This document shows positions 34,448-43,010 of a stretch of 64,000 nucleotides of DNA, in pieces; position 1 is the first letter of the stretch; every line of letters starts with the position of its first letter. Made by a program: the position numbers and the translations under genes. The notes beneath the pieces are model-generated. The model made no database searches. It saw only the letters and a program-made list of their open reading frames with translations, and was not told where the DNA came from. Source of the DNA: Fibrobacterota bacterium (lineage in GTDB: Bacteria > Fibrobacterota > Fibrobacteria > UBA11236); NCBI GenBank assembly GCA_028287465.1, contig JAQBPO010000043.1, positions 1-64,000 of the forward strand, given 5' to 3'.

Positions 34448-34705
34448 ATGGTGGATCAGGAATTATTGGACATGTTGTGCTGCCCGGAGACCAAGGAAGA
34501 CGTTTCCCTGGCCGATGCGGGATTGATCGAGACCTTGAACCGCAAGGTCGAGGCCGGCCAGCTCAAGAACCGGGGCGGCGAAATCGTGAAGGAAAAGATG
34601 GATTCCGGCCTGATCCGGGCCGATAAGAAGGTTCTCTATCCCATCCGGGAAGACATCCCCATTATGCTGATTGATGAGGCAATTTCCCTGGAAGGTTTGA
34701 TATAA
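34448..34705 (+). CDS. Trm112-like small protein
   Basis: An 85-residue protein resembling the Trm112/YcaR (UPF0434) family: ELLDMLCCPETKE at the start and the closing YPIREDIPIMLIDEA. Members with four cysteines bind zinc and stabilise methyltransferases; this one has only the first Cys pair, so zinc binding is unlikely. The middle (about residues 20-50) is a charged helical insertion. The gene sits between accA and the large TPR protein. Confidence 0.75.
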   Translation: MVDQELLDMLCCPETKEDVSLADAGLIETLNRKVEAGQLKNRGGEIVKEKMDSGLIRADKKVLYPIREDIPIMLIDEAISLEGLI

Positions 34706-34706
34706 T
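34698..34706 (+). promoter_or_regulatory. Perfect extended -10 promoter element for the large TPR protein
   Basis: TGA-TATAAT, which overlaps the stop codon of the Trm112-like gene. No -35 box is at the right distance, as is normal for extended -10 promoters. It gives a leader of about 90 bases. Confidence 0.45.
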
Positions 34707-34799
34707 AAGGACTTGCAGGAACCCGGCTCCCGGGTTCCGGAAATCCGGTATGTCCGGATTTCCGCGTCCGAATTTGAAATCCGTTTCGACGGGGGATAC

Positions 34800-37682
34800 A
34801 TGAGCATCCAGTACACAGCCGAACAACTGAAGCGGAAATTCAACGGGCCTCCCGGCACGCCCGGTTTCCCCCGTTTGGCCGAAGTCCTCCGCAAGGATGG
34901 CCGCCTCGAAGAATGCATCCAGCTTTGCCAGGAAGGCCTGCGCGCCCGCCCTTACACCCTTTCCGGCTACGTGGTCCTTGGCAAGGCCCTGATGGATTCC
35001 GACCGGATGGAGGACGCCCGGGAACAATTCGAGGCCGCCCTGCGCCTCGATCCCCGCTGCCTCTCCGCCATGGATTTCCTGGCCCGGATCATGATGCGCC
35101 TGCAATGGTCCGAAGCCGCCGCCGGCTACTATCGCTCCATCCTGGAAGTCGAACCCTGGGACTCCGAAGTCCGCGCCCTCTTGAGCGGCATCTCGCCGCA
35201 GTCCCCCCTGGTCCCTGGGCAATCCGGGCTCGACCCGGCTTCCCGGTCCGAGTCCCCCTACGAATCGGCGGCCCCGGCCTATCCTTCCCGGCCCGCGGAA
35301 TCGGATACCTTCGACAAGCCCGACGGCTTCGCCGGCGACGTTCTCGAAGTCAACCTCAACGACGTGGCCGCGGATTTCCTGCCCAGCCATGACGATGCCT
35401 CCATGGGCCTGGCGGACGAATCCCTGGAAGACGCCTTGGCCGCCTCCCAGGAGGCCACCAGCGAACAACCGAGATTCCAGTCCCCGGTCCAGGCTCCCGA
35501 ACGGATCGTGGAGCCCCAGCCGCAGGACATGTTCAAGGAGGAACCGACGGGGTCGATGGCCGACGTTGAAGGCGATGCCCCGCCCATCTCAGGGCAGGAT
35601 GTGGAAGATCGGTTGGACTCCCTGTTCGGCGTGGAGGACTCCCCGGTGGCCGCCTTGCGCGCTCAGACCGAGACCTGGACCCCGGCCCCGCCGGAACCCC
35701 CAGGCCCCGAAATCCCGCCCGCGAACGAGTATTCCACGGGTGATACGGAAGCCGCCGCGATCGTCCAGGCCGTTCCGTCCGATGAGCCCGCTCCCATCGA
35801 CCCGGTTTCCATTGCCGATTCGACCAGGCCCTACGAACCCACCGAGATTCCCGGAGTGCAGGATTTCAGCGCCGTGGATTTCGAGACGCCCCTGGAGCAG
35901 CGCACCCCGGCCGCCAACAATGCCTTCGCTGCGGATGCCGCATCCGTGGACGCCGAAGATCGCGTCCAGGGCGAGGATATCGAAGACCGGCTGGATCAGT
36001 TGTTCAACCTGACCGAAGAGGACAATCGTCCCCCGACCGAGACCTCGACCTTTCCGGTGGCCCCCGGGCCAAAGGTCGGCGAAGCCGTGGACATGGGCGA
36101 AGTCGTTCCGTTCGGGGGCGAGGTCGCTTTCCAGGAATCCTCCCCGGCGCCGGAGTCCTCCGCCCCTGCGGCTTCCTCCGCCCCTGCGGCCGGGACCCAG
36201 GCCGAGGAAGCCTTGGTGACGGGCCAGGACGTGGCCGACAAGATGGACAACCTGTTCGGTACCCAACCGGAAGCCAAGACCGCCGATTGGGATACGGCCC
36301 CGGAACCCGAGGCGAAGCCCCCCGCATGGGAAACCGCCCGTCCGCCCGAATCCGGGTACGAAACCGTCACCTCCCCTGAGCCCAAGCCCTGGACCGTGGA
36401 TAAGGACGAATTGGCGGCCCATCAGCCCCCGACGGGCGACGTGATGTCCACGGAGTCCATGCTTCCCCCCGGTTGGTTCGGGGACGCGAGCGACGGACCC
36501 CGCATAACCGGAGCGGACGTCGAGGCCCAACTCGACAAGCTTTTCCATATCGAAGAAGAGGGCGAGACCTTCAAGGCCCCGGAACCGGCTTCCGCGGGGA
36601 CCCAGGGTAACCTCGAGAATACCGTTACCTACATGGACGACGATGAGCGGGCCGCTGCGGATTCCGCCGCCGAGCAGGCCGCGAGGCCCATGCCCGGGGA
36701 CGAGGCCGATCTCACCGTGATGATGCCGGCCATGGTCGATAGCAACGCCCCCAAGGATACCTCCCGGATCAAGGAAAGCGTGGCCGATTGGCTGGCGCGC
36801 CAGAACGACGAAGCGGAAGCCAAGGCCGGTCCGGCCTCCAATCCCCCTTCCGGCGGAGACACCCTCATCCTGCCCATGGAGGAAGCCGGGTACGCCAAGG
36901 ACTACGACGCCTCCATGGAGCCGCCTCCATCCGCCCGCGAGACTTCCCTGGGGATGTTCGGGGATGACCTTGAGACCTTCGGCACCTTGGCCCCGGAAGA
37001 CTCAGCGTCCCTTTCCGACACCACCTCCATCGAAATGGTGGACGGCGATGACGTCGCGGAGCGCCTGGATCAATTGTTCGCCGAAGAGGATGCGGCGGGC
37101 GCCGACAAGGCCGGCTCCGGTTCCAACGGGGAAATGTCCCTCTTCATCCAGGAAAACGGGGAAGCCCTGGACCTTCCCACTACTGAATCCGCCCTCGGTT
37201 CGGGAATGGTATCCGGAGAGGATGTATCCTCCCGCCTGGACGAACTTTTCGAGGAATCCGGATCTTCGGTAACCGCCAGCCCCTCCCAGCCCGAAACGGG
37301 TGTTCCCACCGGTTTGGAAACCGACGAAGAACTGCTCCCAGCGCCGACCTTGGCCAAAGCGGGCGACCAGCCCCGCCCCGAACTGGCCCCGATGACCGAT
37401 GAGGAGGAGGGTTTCCCCGAAGAAGAGGAGATGCCGTCCGAATCCGGAGCGGGAGCCAATGTTGCCACGGTAACCCTAGCGGAAATATATTTCCAGCAAG
37501 GTTTGAGGGAGCAGGCGCTTCAGATTTACCGCCAGCTCCTGGAACGGGAACCCGAGAACGAATCGGTCCGTAAACGGATCGATGAAATCGAAGCGACCAA
37601 GCCCGATGGCGGGGATCGCGGACCCGGTTCGGACCCACGCAGGCCCAGGCCGGGGCTGAAGGTTCCCAAGCGTAAGAAGTAA
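34800..37682 (+). CDS. Large acidic TPR protein with six copies of a GxDVxxRLDxLF motif
   Basis: 960 residues, no signal peptide or membrane segment. Residues ~20-125 form TPRs, the middle ~750 are disordered and rich in Pro, Ala, Glu, Asp and Thr, and a further TPR pair begins near 890 before a basic tail. Within the disordered part a 13-residue motif, consensus [ST]G-x-D-V-x-x-[RK]-L-D-x-L-F, occurs at residues 264, 390, 474, 570, 748 and 805, each followed by acidic residues. The layout recalls FimV-type scaffolds (acidic linker, C-terminal TPR), and pilT is nearby, but homology is not claimed. GGGGGA precedes the ATG. The frame is real: codon use is uniform and the motifs are conserved only in this frame. 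Confidence 0.8.
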   Translation: MSIQYTAEQLKRKFNGPPGTPGFPRLAEVLRKDGRLEECIQLCQEGLRARPYTLSGYVVLGKALMDSDRMEDAREQFEAALRLDPRCLSAMDFLARIMMRLQWSEAAAGYYRSILEVEPWDSEVRALLSGISPQSPLVPGQSGLDPASRSESPYESAAPAYPSRPAESDTFDKPDGFAGDVLEVNLNDVAADFLPSHDDASMGLADESLEDALAASQEATSEQPRFQSPVQAPERIVEPQPQDMFKEEPTGSMADVEGDAPPISGQDVEDRLDSLFGVEDSPVAALRAQTETWTPAPPEPPGPEIPPANEYSTGDTEAAAIVQAVPSDEPAPIDPVSIADSTRPYEPTEIPGVQDFSAVDFETPLEQRTPAANNAFAADAASVDAEDRVQGEDIEDRLDQLFNLTEEDNRPPTETSTFPVAPGPKVGEAVDMGEVVPFGGEVAFQESSPAPESSAPAASSAPAAGTQAEEALVTGQDVADKMDNLFGTQPEAKTADWDTAPEPEAKPPAWETARPPESGYETVTSPEPKPWTVDKDELAAHQPPTGDVMSTESMLPPGWFGDASDGPRITGADVEAQLDKLFHIEEEGETFKAPEPASAGTQGNLENTVTYMDDDERAAADSAAEQAARPMPGDEADLTVMMPAMVDSNAPKDTSRIKESVADWLARQNDEAEAKAGPASNPPSGGDTLILPMEEAGYAKDYDASMEPPPSARETSLGMFGDDLETFGTLAPEDSASLSDTTSIEMVDGDDVAERLDQLFAEEDAAGADKAGSGSNGEMSLFIQENGEALDLPTTESALGSGMVSGEDVSSRLDELFEESGSSVTASPSQPETGVPTGLETDEELLPAPTLAKAGDQPRPELAPMTDEEEGFPEEEEMPSESGAGANVATVTLAEIYFQQGLREQALQIYRQLLEREPENESVRKRIDEIEATKPDGGDRGPGSDPRRPRPGLKVPKRKK

Positions 37683-37786
37683 GGCAGAAAAAGCCGGAAA
37701 AAGGGCGAGACGTCCGGACGCCACAACGGGGTCCGGGCACAACGAGGGGGGCAAACGCCCTCCGGGAACAGAATGAAGGAAACAAC

Positions 37787-38272
37787 ATGCAATTGAACGA
37801 CGTGGCTTCCCTGGTCAAGCTGCTGGATAAGAGCAGCCTCACCGAGATAAGCTTCAGCGACGAAACCTCCAAGGTGGTGCTGAAGAAGGAAGTCTACCGG
37901 GCGGCCCCGGTCCAGACCGCCATGATGGCCATGCCGATGGCCGCGCCCGCGCCCGCCCCGCTCCTTTCCGCACCCGCCCCGCAAACGGCCGGCGGAACCC
38001 CCGGCGCCGGACCAGAAAAAGCATCGTCCAAGTTCAAGGAAGTCACTTCGCCCATGGTGGGAACCTATTATGCGAGCTCCTCGCCCGGCGCCGCCGCCCT
38101 GACCCAGGTTGGGACGACCGTCAAGGCAGGACAGGTCCTCTGCATCATCGAAGCCATGAAAATCATGAACGAGATCGAGTCCGACGTGTCCGGCGTGGTC
38201 GAAGAAGTCTGCGTATCCAACGAGACGCCGGTGGAATACGGTACCGTGCTGTTCCGTATCAGGCCCGGTTGA
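37787..38272 (+). CDS. accB: Acetyl-CoA carboxylase biotin carboxyl carrier protein
   Basis: 161 residues with an N-terminal helix region, an Ala/Pro-rich linker (about 45-80) and a biotinyl domain with EAMKIMNEIE, whose Lys is biotinylated by BirA. SPMVGTYYASSSPG starts the domain. The carrier moves carboxybiotin between AccC and AccA/AccD. pilT intervenes before accC. Confidence 0.95.
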   Translation: MQLNDVASLVKLLDKSSLTEISFSDETSKVVLKKEVYRAAPVQTAMMAMPMAAPAPAPLLSAPAPQTAGGTPGAGPEKASSKFKEVTSPMVGTYYASSSPGAAALTQVGTTVKAGQVLCIIEAMKIMNEIESDVSGVVEEVCVSNETPVEYGTVLFRIRPG

Positions 38273-38314
38273 TTCACCGTACCGGAAGCAAGATGACGGC
38301 CGAGAATCGAATCC

Positions 38315-39415
38315 ATGAACGTTGAGTCCCTCCTCAAAGAGATGGTGCTCCGCAACGCGTCGGATCTGCATCTGCGCGTGGGCGGCCAGCCGGCTTTCCG
38401 CATCAACGGCGAGCTGTACCGACTCCAGGATCAGAGGATCACTCCGGAGCAGATGGAACAGTTCATCCTGGACTTGATGGACCGCAACCAGAAGACGAAT
38501 TTCGACGAGAAGAGCGAGCTCGACTTCGCCATCGGCATCCGCAATATCGGCCGTTTCCGCGTCAACGCCTTCAAGCAGCGCGGGACCCCGGCCCTGGCCA
38601 TCCGCGCCATCGTCGGCATCGTGCCCGCCTTCGAGCAGCTCGGCCTGCCCGAGGTCATCCGCGACCTGTCCCTGCGCAAGCGCGGATTGATCCTGGTGAC
38701 CGGCACCACCGGGTCCGGCAAATCGACCACCCTGGCCTCGATGATCGACCACATAAACGAGCATACGTCTTCGAACATCGTCACCATCGAGGATCCGATC
38801 GAGTTCCTGTACAAGGACAAGAAGAGCATCATCTCCCAGCGCGAGGTGAATTCGGACACCACCGGGTTCACCACCGCCCTGCGGTCGGCCTTCCGGCAGG
38901 ATCCGGACGTCATCCTCGTCGGGGAAATCCGCGATCAGGAGACCATGTCCATCGCACTCACCGCCGCGGACACGGGGCATCTGGTCCTTTCCACCCTGCA
39001 TACCATGAACGCCATCGAGACGGTCAACCGCATCGTTTCCTTTTTCCCGCCGCACCAGCACCAGCAGGTCCGCCTGATGCTCTCCAGCACCCTGGTTGCC
39101 ATCATCACCTTGCGCCTCCTGGCGCGCAAGGACGGCCGTGGCCGGGTGCCCGCCTGTGAAATCCTGGTCAACAACGCCACCATCAGGGAACTCCTGACCC
39201 AACCCGAGAATACACACATGATAGACGCCAGCATCCGCGAGGGGTATACCCAATACGGATCGCAATCCTTCGACCAATCCATCCTCCGCCTGTACCAGGA
39301 CGACCTGATCAGCTACGAGACGGCCCTCCGCGCGGCCAGCAACCCGGACGACTTCGAGTTGAAGGTTCGCGGGGTTGAAGGGACCTCCGACCGGAGCTGG
39401 ATGCAGGGTGTTTAA
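38315..39415 (+). CDS. pilT: Type IV pilus retraction ATPase PilT
   Basis: A 366-residue hexameric ATPase that drives pilus retraction. Walker A is GTTGSGKST (about residue 130), followed by the Asp box [14 protein letters not shown], Walker [13 protein letters not shown] and the His box [16 protein letters not shown]. The N-terminal PAS-like part begins [13 protein letters not shown]. The C-terminus lacks an obvious AIRNLIRE-type motif found in many PilT proteins but has [10 protein letters not shown] in its place. It overlaps accC by 8 bases, so it is translated within the acc unit. No other pilus genes are present in this window. Confidence 0.93.
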   Translation: MNVESLLKEMVLRNASDLHLRVGGQPAFRINGELYRLQDQRITPEQMEQFILDLMDRNQKTNFDEKSELDFAIGIRNIGRFRVNAFKQRGTPALAIRAIVGIVPAFEQLGLPEVIRDLSLRKRGLILVTGTTGSGKSTTLASMIDHINEHTSSNIVTIEDPIEFLYKDKKSIISQREVNSDTTGFTTALRSAFRQDPDVILVGEIRDQETMSIALTAADTGHLVLSTLHTMNAIETVNRIVSFFPPHQHQQVRLMLSSTLVAIITLRLLARKDGRGRVPACEILVNNATIRELLTQPENTHMIDASIREGYTQYGSQSFDQSILRLYQDDLISYETALRAASNPDDFELKVRGVEGTSDRSWMQGV

Positions 39416-40763
39416 AAAAATCCTGATCGCCAACCGAGGCGAAATAGCGCTCCGCGTCATCCGTACCTGTAAAGAGCTCGGCATCAAGACGGTAGCCGTG
39501 CATTCGACCGCCGACAACCATTCCCTCCACGTCCATTTCGCGGACGAGGATATCTGCATCGGCCCGCCCAATTCCAAGGCCAGTTACCTGAACATGAAGC
39601 AGATCCTGGCCGCGGCGGAACTGACCAATGCCGACGCCATCCATCCCGGCTACGGCTTCCTCTCCGAGAACGCCAAGTTCGCGGAGATGTGCCAGGAAAA
39701 CCGCATGACCTTCATCGGCCCTTCGCCGGATTCCATCCGTTCCATGGGCGATAAGAGTTCGGCCAAGGCCACCATGAAGGCCGCGGGCGTGCCCACAATC
39801 CCCGGCTCGGACGGGCTGGTCAACACCCTGAAGGACGCCATCGCGGCGGCCAACGTGGTGGGATATCCCGTTATCGTCAAGGCCACGGCCGGCGGCGGCG
39901 GTCGCGGCATGCGCGTCGCCTTGAACGAAGAGGAGCTGAAGAAGCTTTTCCCGGTCGCGGCGGCGGAGGCTTTGGCCAATTTCAGCAATGGAAGCCTGTA
40001 CCTGGAACGCTATTTCACCGAGCCCCGGCACGTGGAAATCCAGCTGATGGGGGACAAGCACGGCAATATGGTCTACCTGGGCGAGCGCGACTGCTCCATC
40101 CAGCGCCGGCACCAGAAACTGATCGAGGAGAGCCCCAGCCCGGCCGTTTCCCCCGAAGTCCGCGAAAAAATGGGCAAGGTGGCGGTAGCGGGGGCCAAGG
40201 GCGCCGGGTATTACAATGCCGGAACCATCGAATTCCTTTTCGACAAGGACTCGAGTTTTTATTTCATGGAGATGAACACGCGCATCCAGGTCGAGCATCC
40301 CGTGACCGAAGCCGTTACCGGCATCGACCTCGTCCGGGCCCAGATCCTCGTCGCAGCCGGCGAGAAGCTCGAGTTCTCCCAGAAGAGCATCACCATGGCC
40401 GGGCACAGCATCGAGTGCCGCATCAACGCCGAGGATCCCTGGAACGATTTCCGTCCCTGCCCCGGCACCATCACGGATTTCCACCTGCCCGGCGGGATGG
40501 GGGTCCGCGTGGACACCCATTGCTACAGCGGCTACGAAGTCCCTCCCAATTACGACAGCATGATCGCCAAGCTCATCGTGCACGCGCCCACGCGCGAGGC
40601 CGCCATCGCGCGCATGCTGCGCGCCCTGGACGAGTTCGTCATCATGGGCATCAAGACCACCATTCCCTTGCACAAGCGGATCCTGCAGCATCCCTTGTTC
40701 GCGAAGGGCCTATACACGACGAAGTTCCTCGAACAACATCCGGAATTGATGGTAGAGAAGTAG
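39408..40763 (+). CDS. accC: Biotin carboxylase subunit of acetyl-CoA carboxylase
   Basis: It carboxylates biotin on AccB using ATP and bicarbonate. 451 residues with [32 protein letters not shown], the ATP-grasp loop [11 protein letters not shown], and [14 protein letters not shown]. The start is the GTG that overlaps the pilT stop, immediately before the conserved N-terminus. dapA follows after one base, so expression of the two is likely linked. Confidence 0.95.
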   Translation: MFKKILIANRGEIALRVIRTCKELGIKTVAVHSTADNHSLHVHFADEDICIGPPNSKASYLNMKQILAAAELTNADAIHPGYGFLSENAKFAEMCQENRMTFIGPSPDSIRSMGDKSSAKATMKAAGVPTIPGSDGLVNTLKDAIAAANVVGYPVIVKATAGGGGRGMRVALNEEELKKLFPVAAAEALANFSNGSLYLERYFTEPRHVEIQLMGDKHGNMVYLGERDCSIQRRHQKLIEESPSPAVSPEVREKMGKVAVAGAKGAGYYNAGTIEFLFDKDSSFYFMEMNTRIQVEHPVTEAVTGIDLVRAQILVAAGEKLEFSQKSITMAGHSIECRINAEDPWNDFRPCPGTITDFHLPGGMGVRVDTHCYSGYEVPPNYDSMIAKLIVHAPTREAAIARMLRALDEFVIMGIKTTIPLHKRILQHPLFAKGLYTTKFLEQHPELMVEK

Positions 40764-40764
40764 C

Positions 40765-41769
40765 ATGCCCGATACCCAGAAGACGCCAGAAACCCGCGCC
40801 GGCAAGCGCAGATCCATTTCCTCCGCGCGCGAACTTACGGGCGTGTTCCCGGCCCTTTTCACGCCGCTCCTGGACGACGACAAGTCGCGCCTGCGCAACT
40901 CCATCGATTACGCCAAGGCGAAGCTCATCATCGATGACCTTATCGCGGCTGGCGTGGACGGCCTGGTGCCCGTCGGCACCACGGGCCAGAGCCCGACCGT
41001 GAGCCACAAGCAGCATATCGACTTCATCAAGTTCGCCGTGGACTACATCGACGGCCGCGTCCCGGTCATCGCCGGAGCGGGCTCGAACTGCACCCGCGAG
41101 ACCGTGGACATGATCCAGGCCATCCAGAAGGACGCGGGCGATCTGGCCTGCCTCTGCGTCACCGGGTATTACAACAATCCGCCGCAGGAAGGCCTGGTGC
41201 TTCATTACGAGACCGTGGCGCGGGAGACCGGCGTCAAGATCGTGATCTACAACGTGCCCGGGCGCACGGCCAGCTACATCGAGCCGGATACCCTGGTGCA
41301 CCTGAGCCGGAACGCGAACATCATCGGCCTCAAGCAGTCCGTGGATTTCCGGAATCCGGGCAAGATGAGGGAAGATACCCAAAGCGTGCTCCAGCGCGTC
41401 TCCCCGGACGACATGTCCGTGGTGAGCGGCGAGGACGATTCCCTTTTCGCGGTCCTGGAACTCGGCGGGCGCGGCATCATCACCGCCTCCGGCAATATCC
41501 CGGAGGCCTCCCGCGTTTTCCTGAACATCCTGAAAGCGCATCGCGATGGCGACCGCAAGGGCGCGGAAGCCCTGCAGAACTCCCTCGACGCCGTCATCAA
41601 GGCCGTATTCTGCCGCAAGAACCCGATCCCCTTGGCGACCTTTTTCAACTCTCCCTTGTATCTGCCTTTGGTCCCGGTGCGGGAGACCAAAGGGGGAGAG
41701 GAAGCCCATGCCCGGATCATGGACCTGATCTCCACCTCCGCACCGAGCTTAAAGAAATACCACGGATAG
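40765..41769 (+). CDS. dapA: Dihydrodipicolinate synthase family protein
   Basis: A TIM-barrel aldolase that condenses pyruvate with aspartate semialdehyde in lysine and diaminopimelate synthesis. 334 residues, about 35 longer than typical because of a charged N-terminus. VPVGTTGQSPT replaces the usual GTTGE, the catalytic Tyr is in VIYNVPGRT and the Schiff-base Lys is in IGLKQS. The Gln for Glu and Gln-Ser after the Lys leave room for a related aldolase/lyase activity. It follows accC by one base. Confidence 0.85.
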   Translation: MPDTQKTPETRAGKRRSISSARELTGVFPALFTPLLDDDKSRLRNSIDYAKAKLIIDDLIAAGVDGLVPVGTTGQSPTVSHKQHIDFIKFAVDYIDGRVPVIAGAGSNCTRETVDMIQAIQKDAGDLACLCVTGYYNNPPQEGLVLHYETVARETGVKIVIYNVPGRTASYIEPDTLVHLSRNANIIGLKQSVDFRNPGKMREDTQSVLQRVSPDDMSVVSGEDDSLFAVLELGGRGIITASGNIPEASRVFLNILKAHRDGDRKGAEALQNSLDAVIKAVFCRKNPIPLATFFNSPLYLPLVPVRETKGGEEAHARIMDLISTSAPSLKKYHG

Positions 41770-41799
41770 GGGCGACCCGGACCGGGGGGAGGCAACATC

Positions 41800-42132
41800 A
41801 TGAAAGCGCTTCGTTCCCTCATCGGTTCCGCGACCCGGGCCAAGATCCTCCTCTACCTGAGCGTCTACAAGGAGACCTATCCGCGCGAGTTGACCATCAA
41901 TTTGAAGCTCCCGTTGTTCGGGGTCCAGACCCAGCTCAAAAACCTGGTGAAGGGCGGGGTGGTCACGATCAAGAAGGACGCCAACCGCCAGATGGTCAGC
42001 TTCAATCCCGACTATGAACTGAAGAAAGAGCTGCTGGCTTTGCTGAAGAAGGCCCTGCTCTCGCTTCCGGAGCGGGATCGGTCCCTTTACCTCAAGCCGA
42101 AGATGATCCCGCGGTCCACCGTCAAACACTGA
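41800..42132 (+). CDS. Winged-helix transcriptional regulator, ArsR-like
   Basis: A 110-residue DNA-binding protein. The first 75 residues form a winged helix: SATRAKILLYLS, YPRELTINLKLPLFGVQTQLKNLVKGGVV (recognition helix region) and a wing KKDANRQMVSF. The C-terminal helix may dimerise. No metal-binding cysteines are present. It lies just upstream of the apt promoter with its palindrome and direct repeats, a natural candidate target. Confidence 0.75.
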   Translation: MKALRSLIGSATRAKILLYLSVYKETYPRELTINLKLPLFGVQTQLKNLVKGGVVTIKKDANRQMVSFNPDYELKKELLALLKKALLSLPERDRSLYLKPKMIPRSTVKH

Positions 42133-42160
42133 TCGGCAGCCGGCAACCGACCGGAGCGCC

Positions 42161-42199
42161 CGTCATCGACGGACGAACCCGTCATTGACGGGCGGGTCC
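42161..42199. repeat. Palindrome and direct repeats at the apt promoter
   Basis: CGTCATCGACGG (42161-42172) and CGTCATTGACGG (42180-42191) are 19 bases apart. The second is inside the perfect palindrome CCCGTCATTGACGGG (42178-42192), itself framed by GGAC/GTCC (42171-42199). It covers the -35 box and looks like an operator. Confidence 0.55.
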
Positions 42200-42213
42200 G
42201 TAAGTCATACAAT
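42185..42213 (+). promoter_or_regulatory. Strong sigma70-type promoter of apt
   Basis: TTGACG (42185-42190), exactly 17 bases, then TACAAT (42208-42213). Ten of twelve consensus bases match. Transcription would start near 42220, leaving a leader of about 60 bases before the apt ATG. Confidence 0.65.
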
Positions 42214-42279
42214 GCCCGTGGGCTCCGCAACAGGCCGCCGGCGGAACAAGGCGGTTTAGGCACGGACCCGGGAGGCGAT

Positions 42280-42849
42280 ATGGAAGGCACCAAGAACACG
42301 TCCGCCGAGGCCCTGCGCGCCGAGCGCATCCGCTCCAAGATCCGCAGCATCCCGGATTTCCCCAAGCCAGGGATCAATTTCCGCGACATCACCACCCTTT
42401 GGAACGACCCCGAGGGCTTCTGCCTGAGCATCGACGCCTTCGCCGAGAAATACCGTCCCATGGCGTTCGACTCCGTAGTAGGCATCGAAAGCCGCGGCTT
42501 CATCATCGGGGCGGCCCTGGCCGATCGCCTGGGAAAGGGGTTCATCCCCATCCGAAAGCAGGGCAAGCTTCCCGCCGAGGTGGAGCGATATGAATACCAG
42601 CTCGAGTACGGCACCGATTGCGTGGAGATCCACAAGGACGCCATCATCCGCGGGCAGAAGGTCCTCCTCATGGATGACCTGATGGCCACCGGCGGTACCA
42701 TGAATGCATCCATCGAACTCCTCCAGAAGCTGGGCGCCAAGATCGTGTCGTGCGGCGTTATCGTCGATCTTCCCGAATTGGGGGGCAGCAAGAAGCTGCG
42801 CGACAAGGGGCATGAAGTCCACGCCTTGGTGGAATTCCCCGGCCACTAG
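42280..42849 (+). CDS. apt: Adenine phosphoribosyltransferase
   Basis: It salvages adenine to AMP using PRPP. The 189 residues include PDFPKPGINFRDITTLW, the family hallmark; GIESRGFIIGAALADRL; RKQGKLP; and the PRPP-binding loop VLLMDDLMATGGTM. The N-terminus has about ten extra residues. It is a single gene with its own promoter and possible operator. Confidence 0.95.
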   Translation: MEGTKNTSAEALRAERIRSKIRSIPDFPKPGINFRDITTLWNDPEGFCLSIDAFAEKYRPMAFDSVVGIESRGFIIGAALADRLGKGFIPIRKQGKLPAEVERYEYQLEYGTDCVEIHKDAIIRGQKVLLMDDLMATGGTMNASIELLQKLGAKIVSCGVIVDLPELGGSKKLRDKGHEVHALVEFPGH

Positions 42850-43010
42850 CGCCCGCGCGGCGTCCCGGTCTTCCCAGTTTCGATCCTTTCCGCGATTACC
42901 GCAACGCCTGAGGCGAATCCGGTCATGCGTCCGATCATCCATGGCGCCATTACGCCTTCAATATCCCCGTGCCTTTTGTAACTATTGTGTTTTTTCAGAT
43001 GGGGGAAAAC

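Noticed and set aside
38315-39415. A full pilus gene cluster around pilT
   Set aside because: No pilB, pilC, pilM-Q or prepilin gene is in the window; only pilT is supported. The FimV resemblance of the upstream TPR protein is by layout, not by motif.
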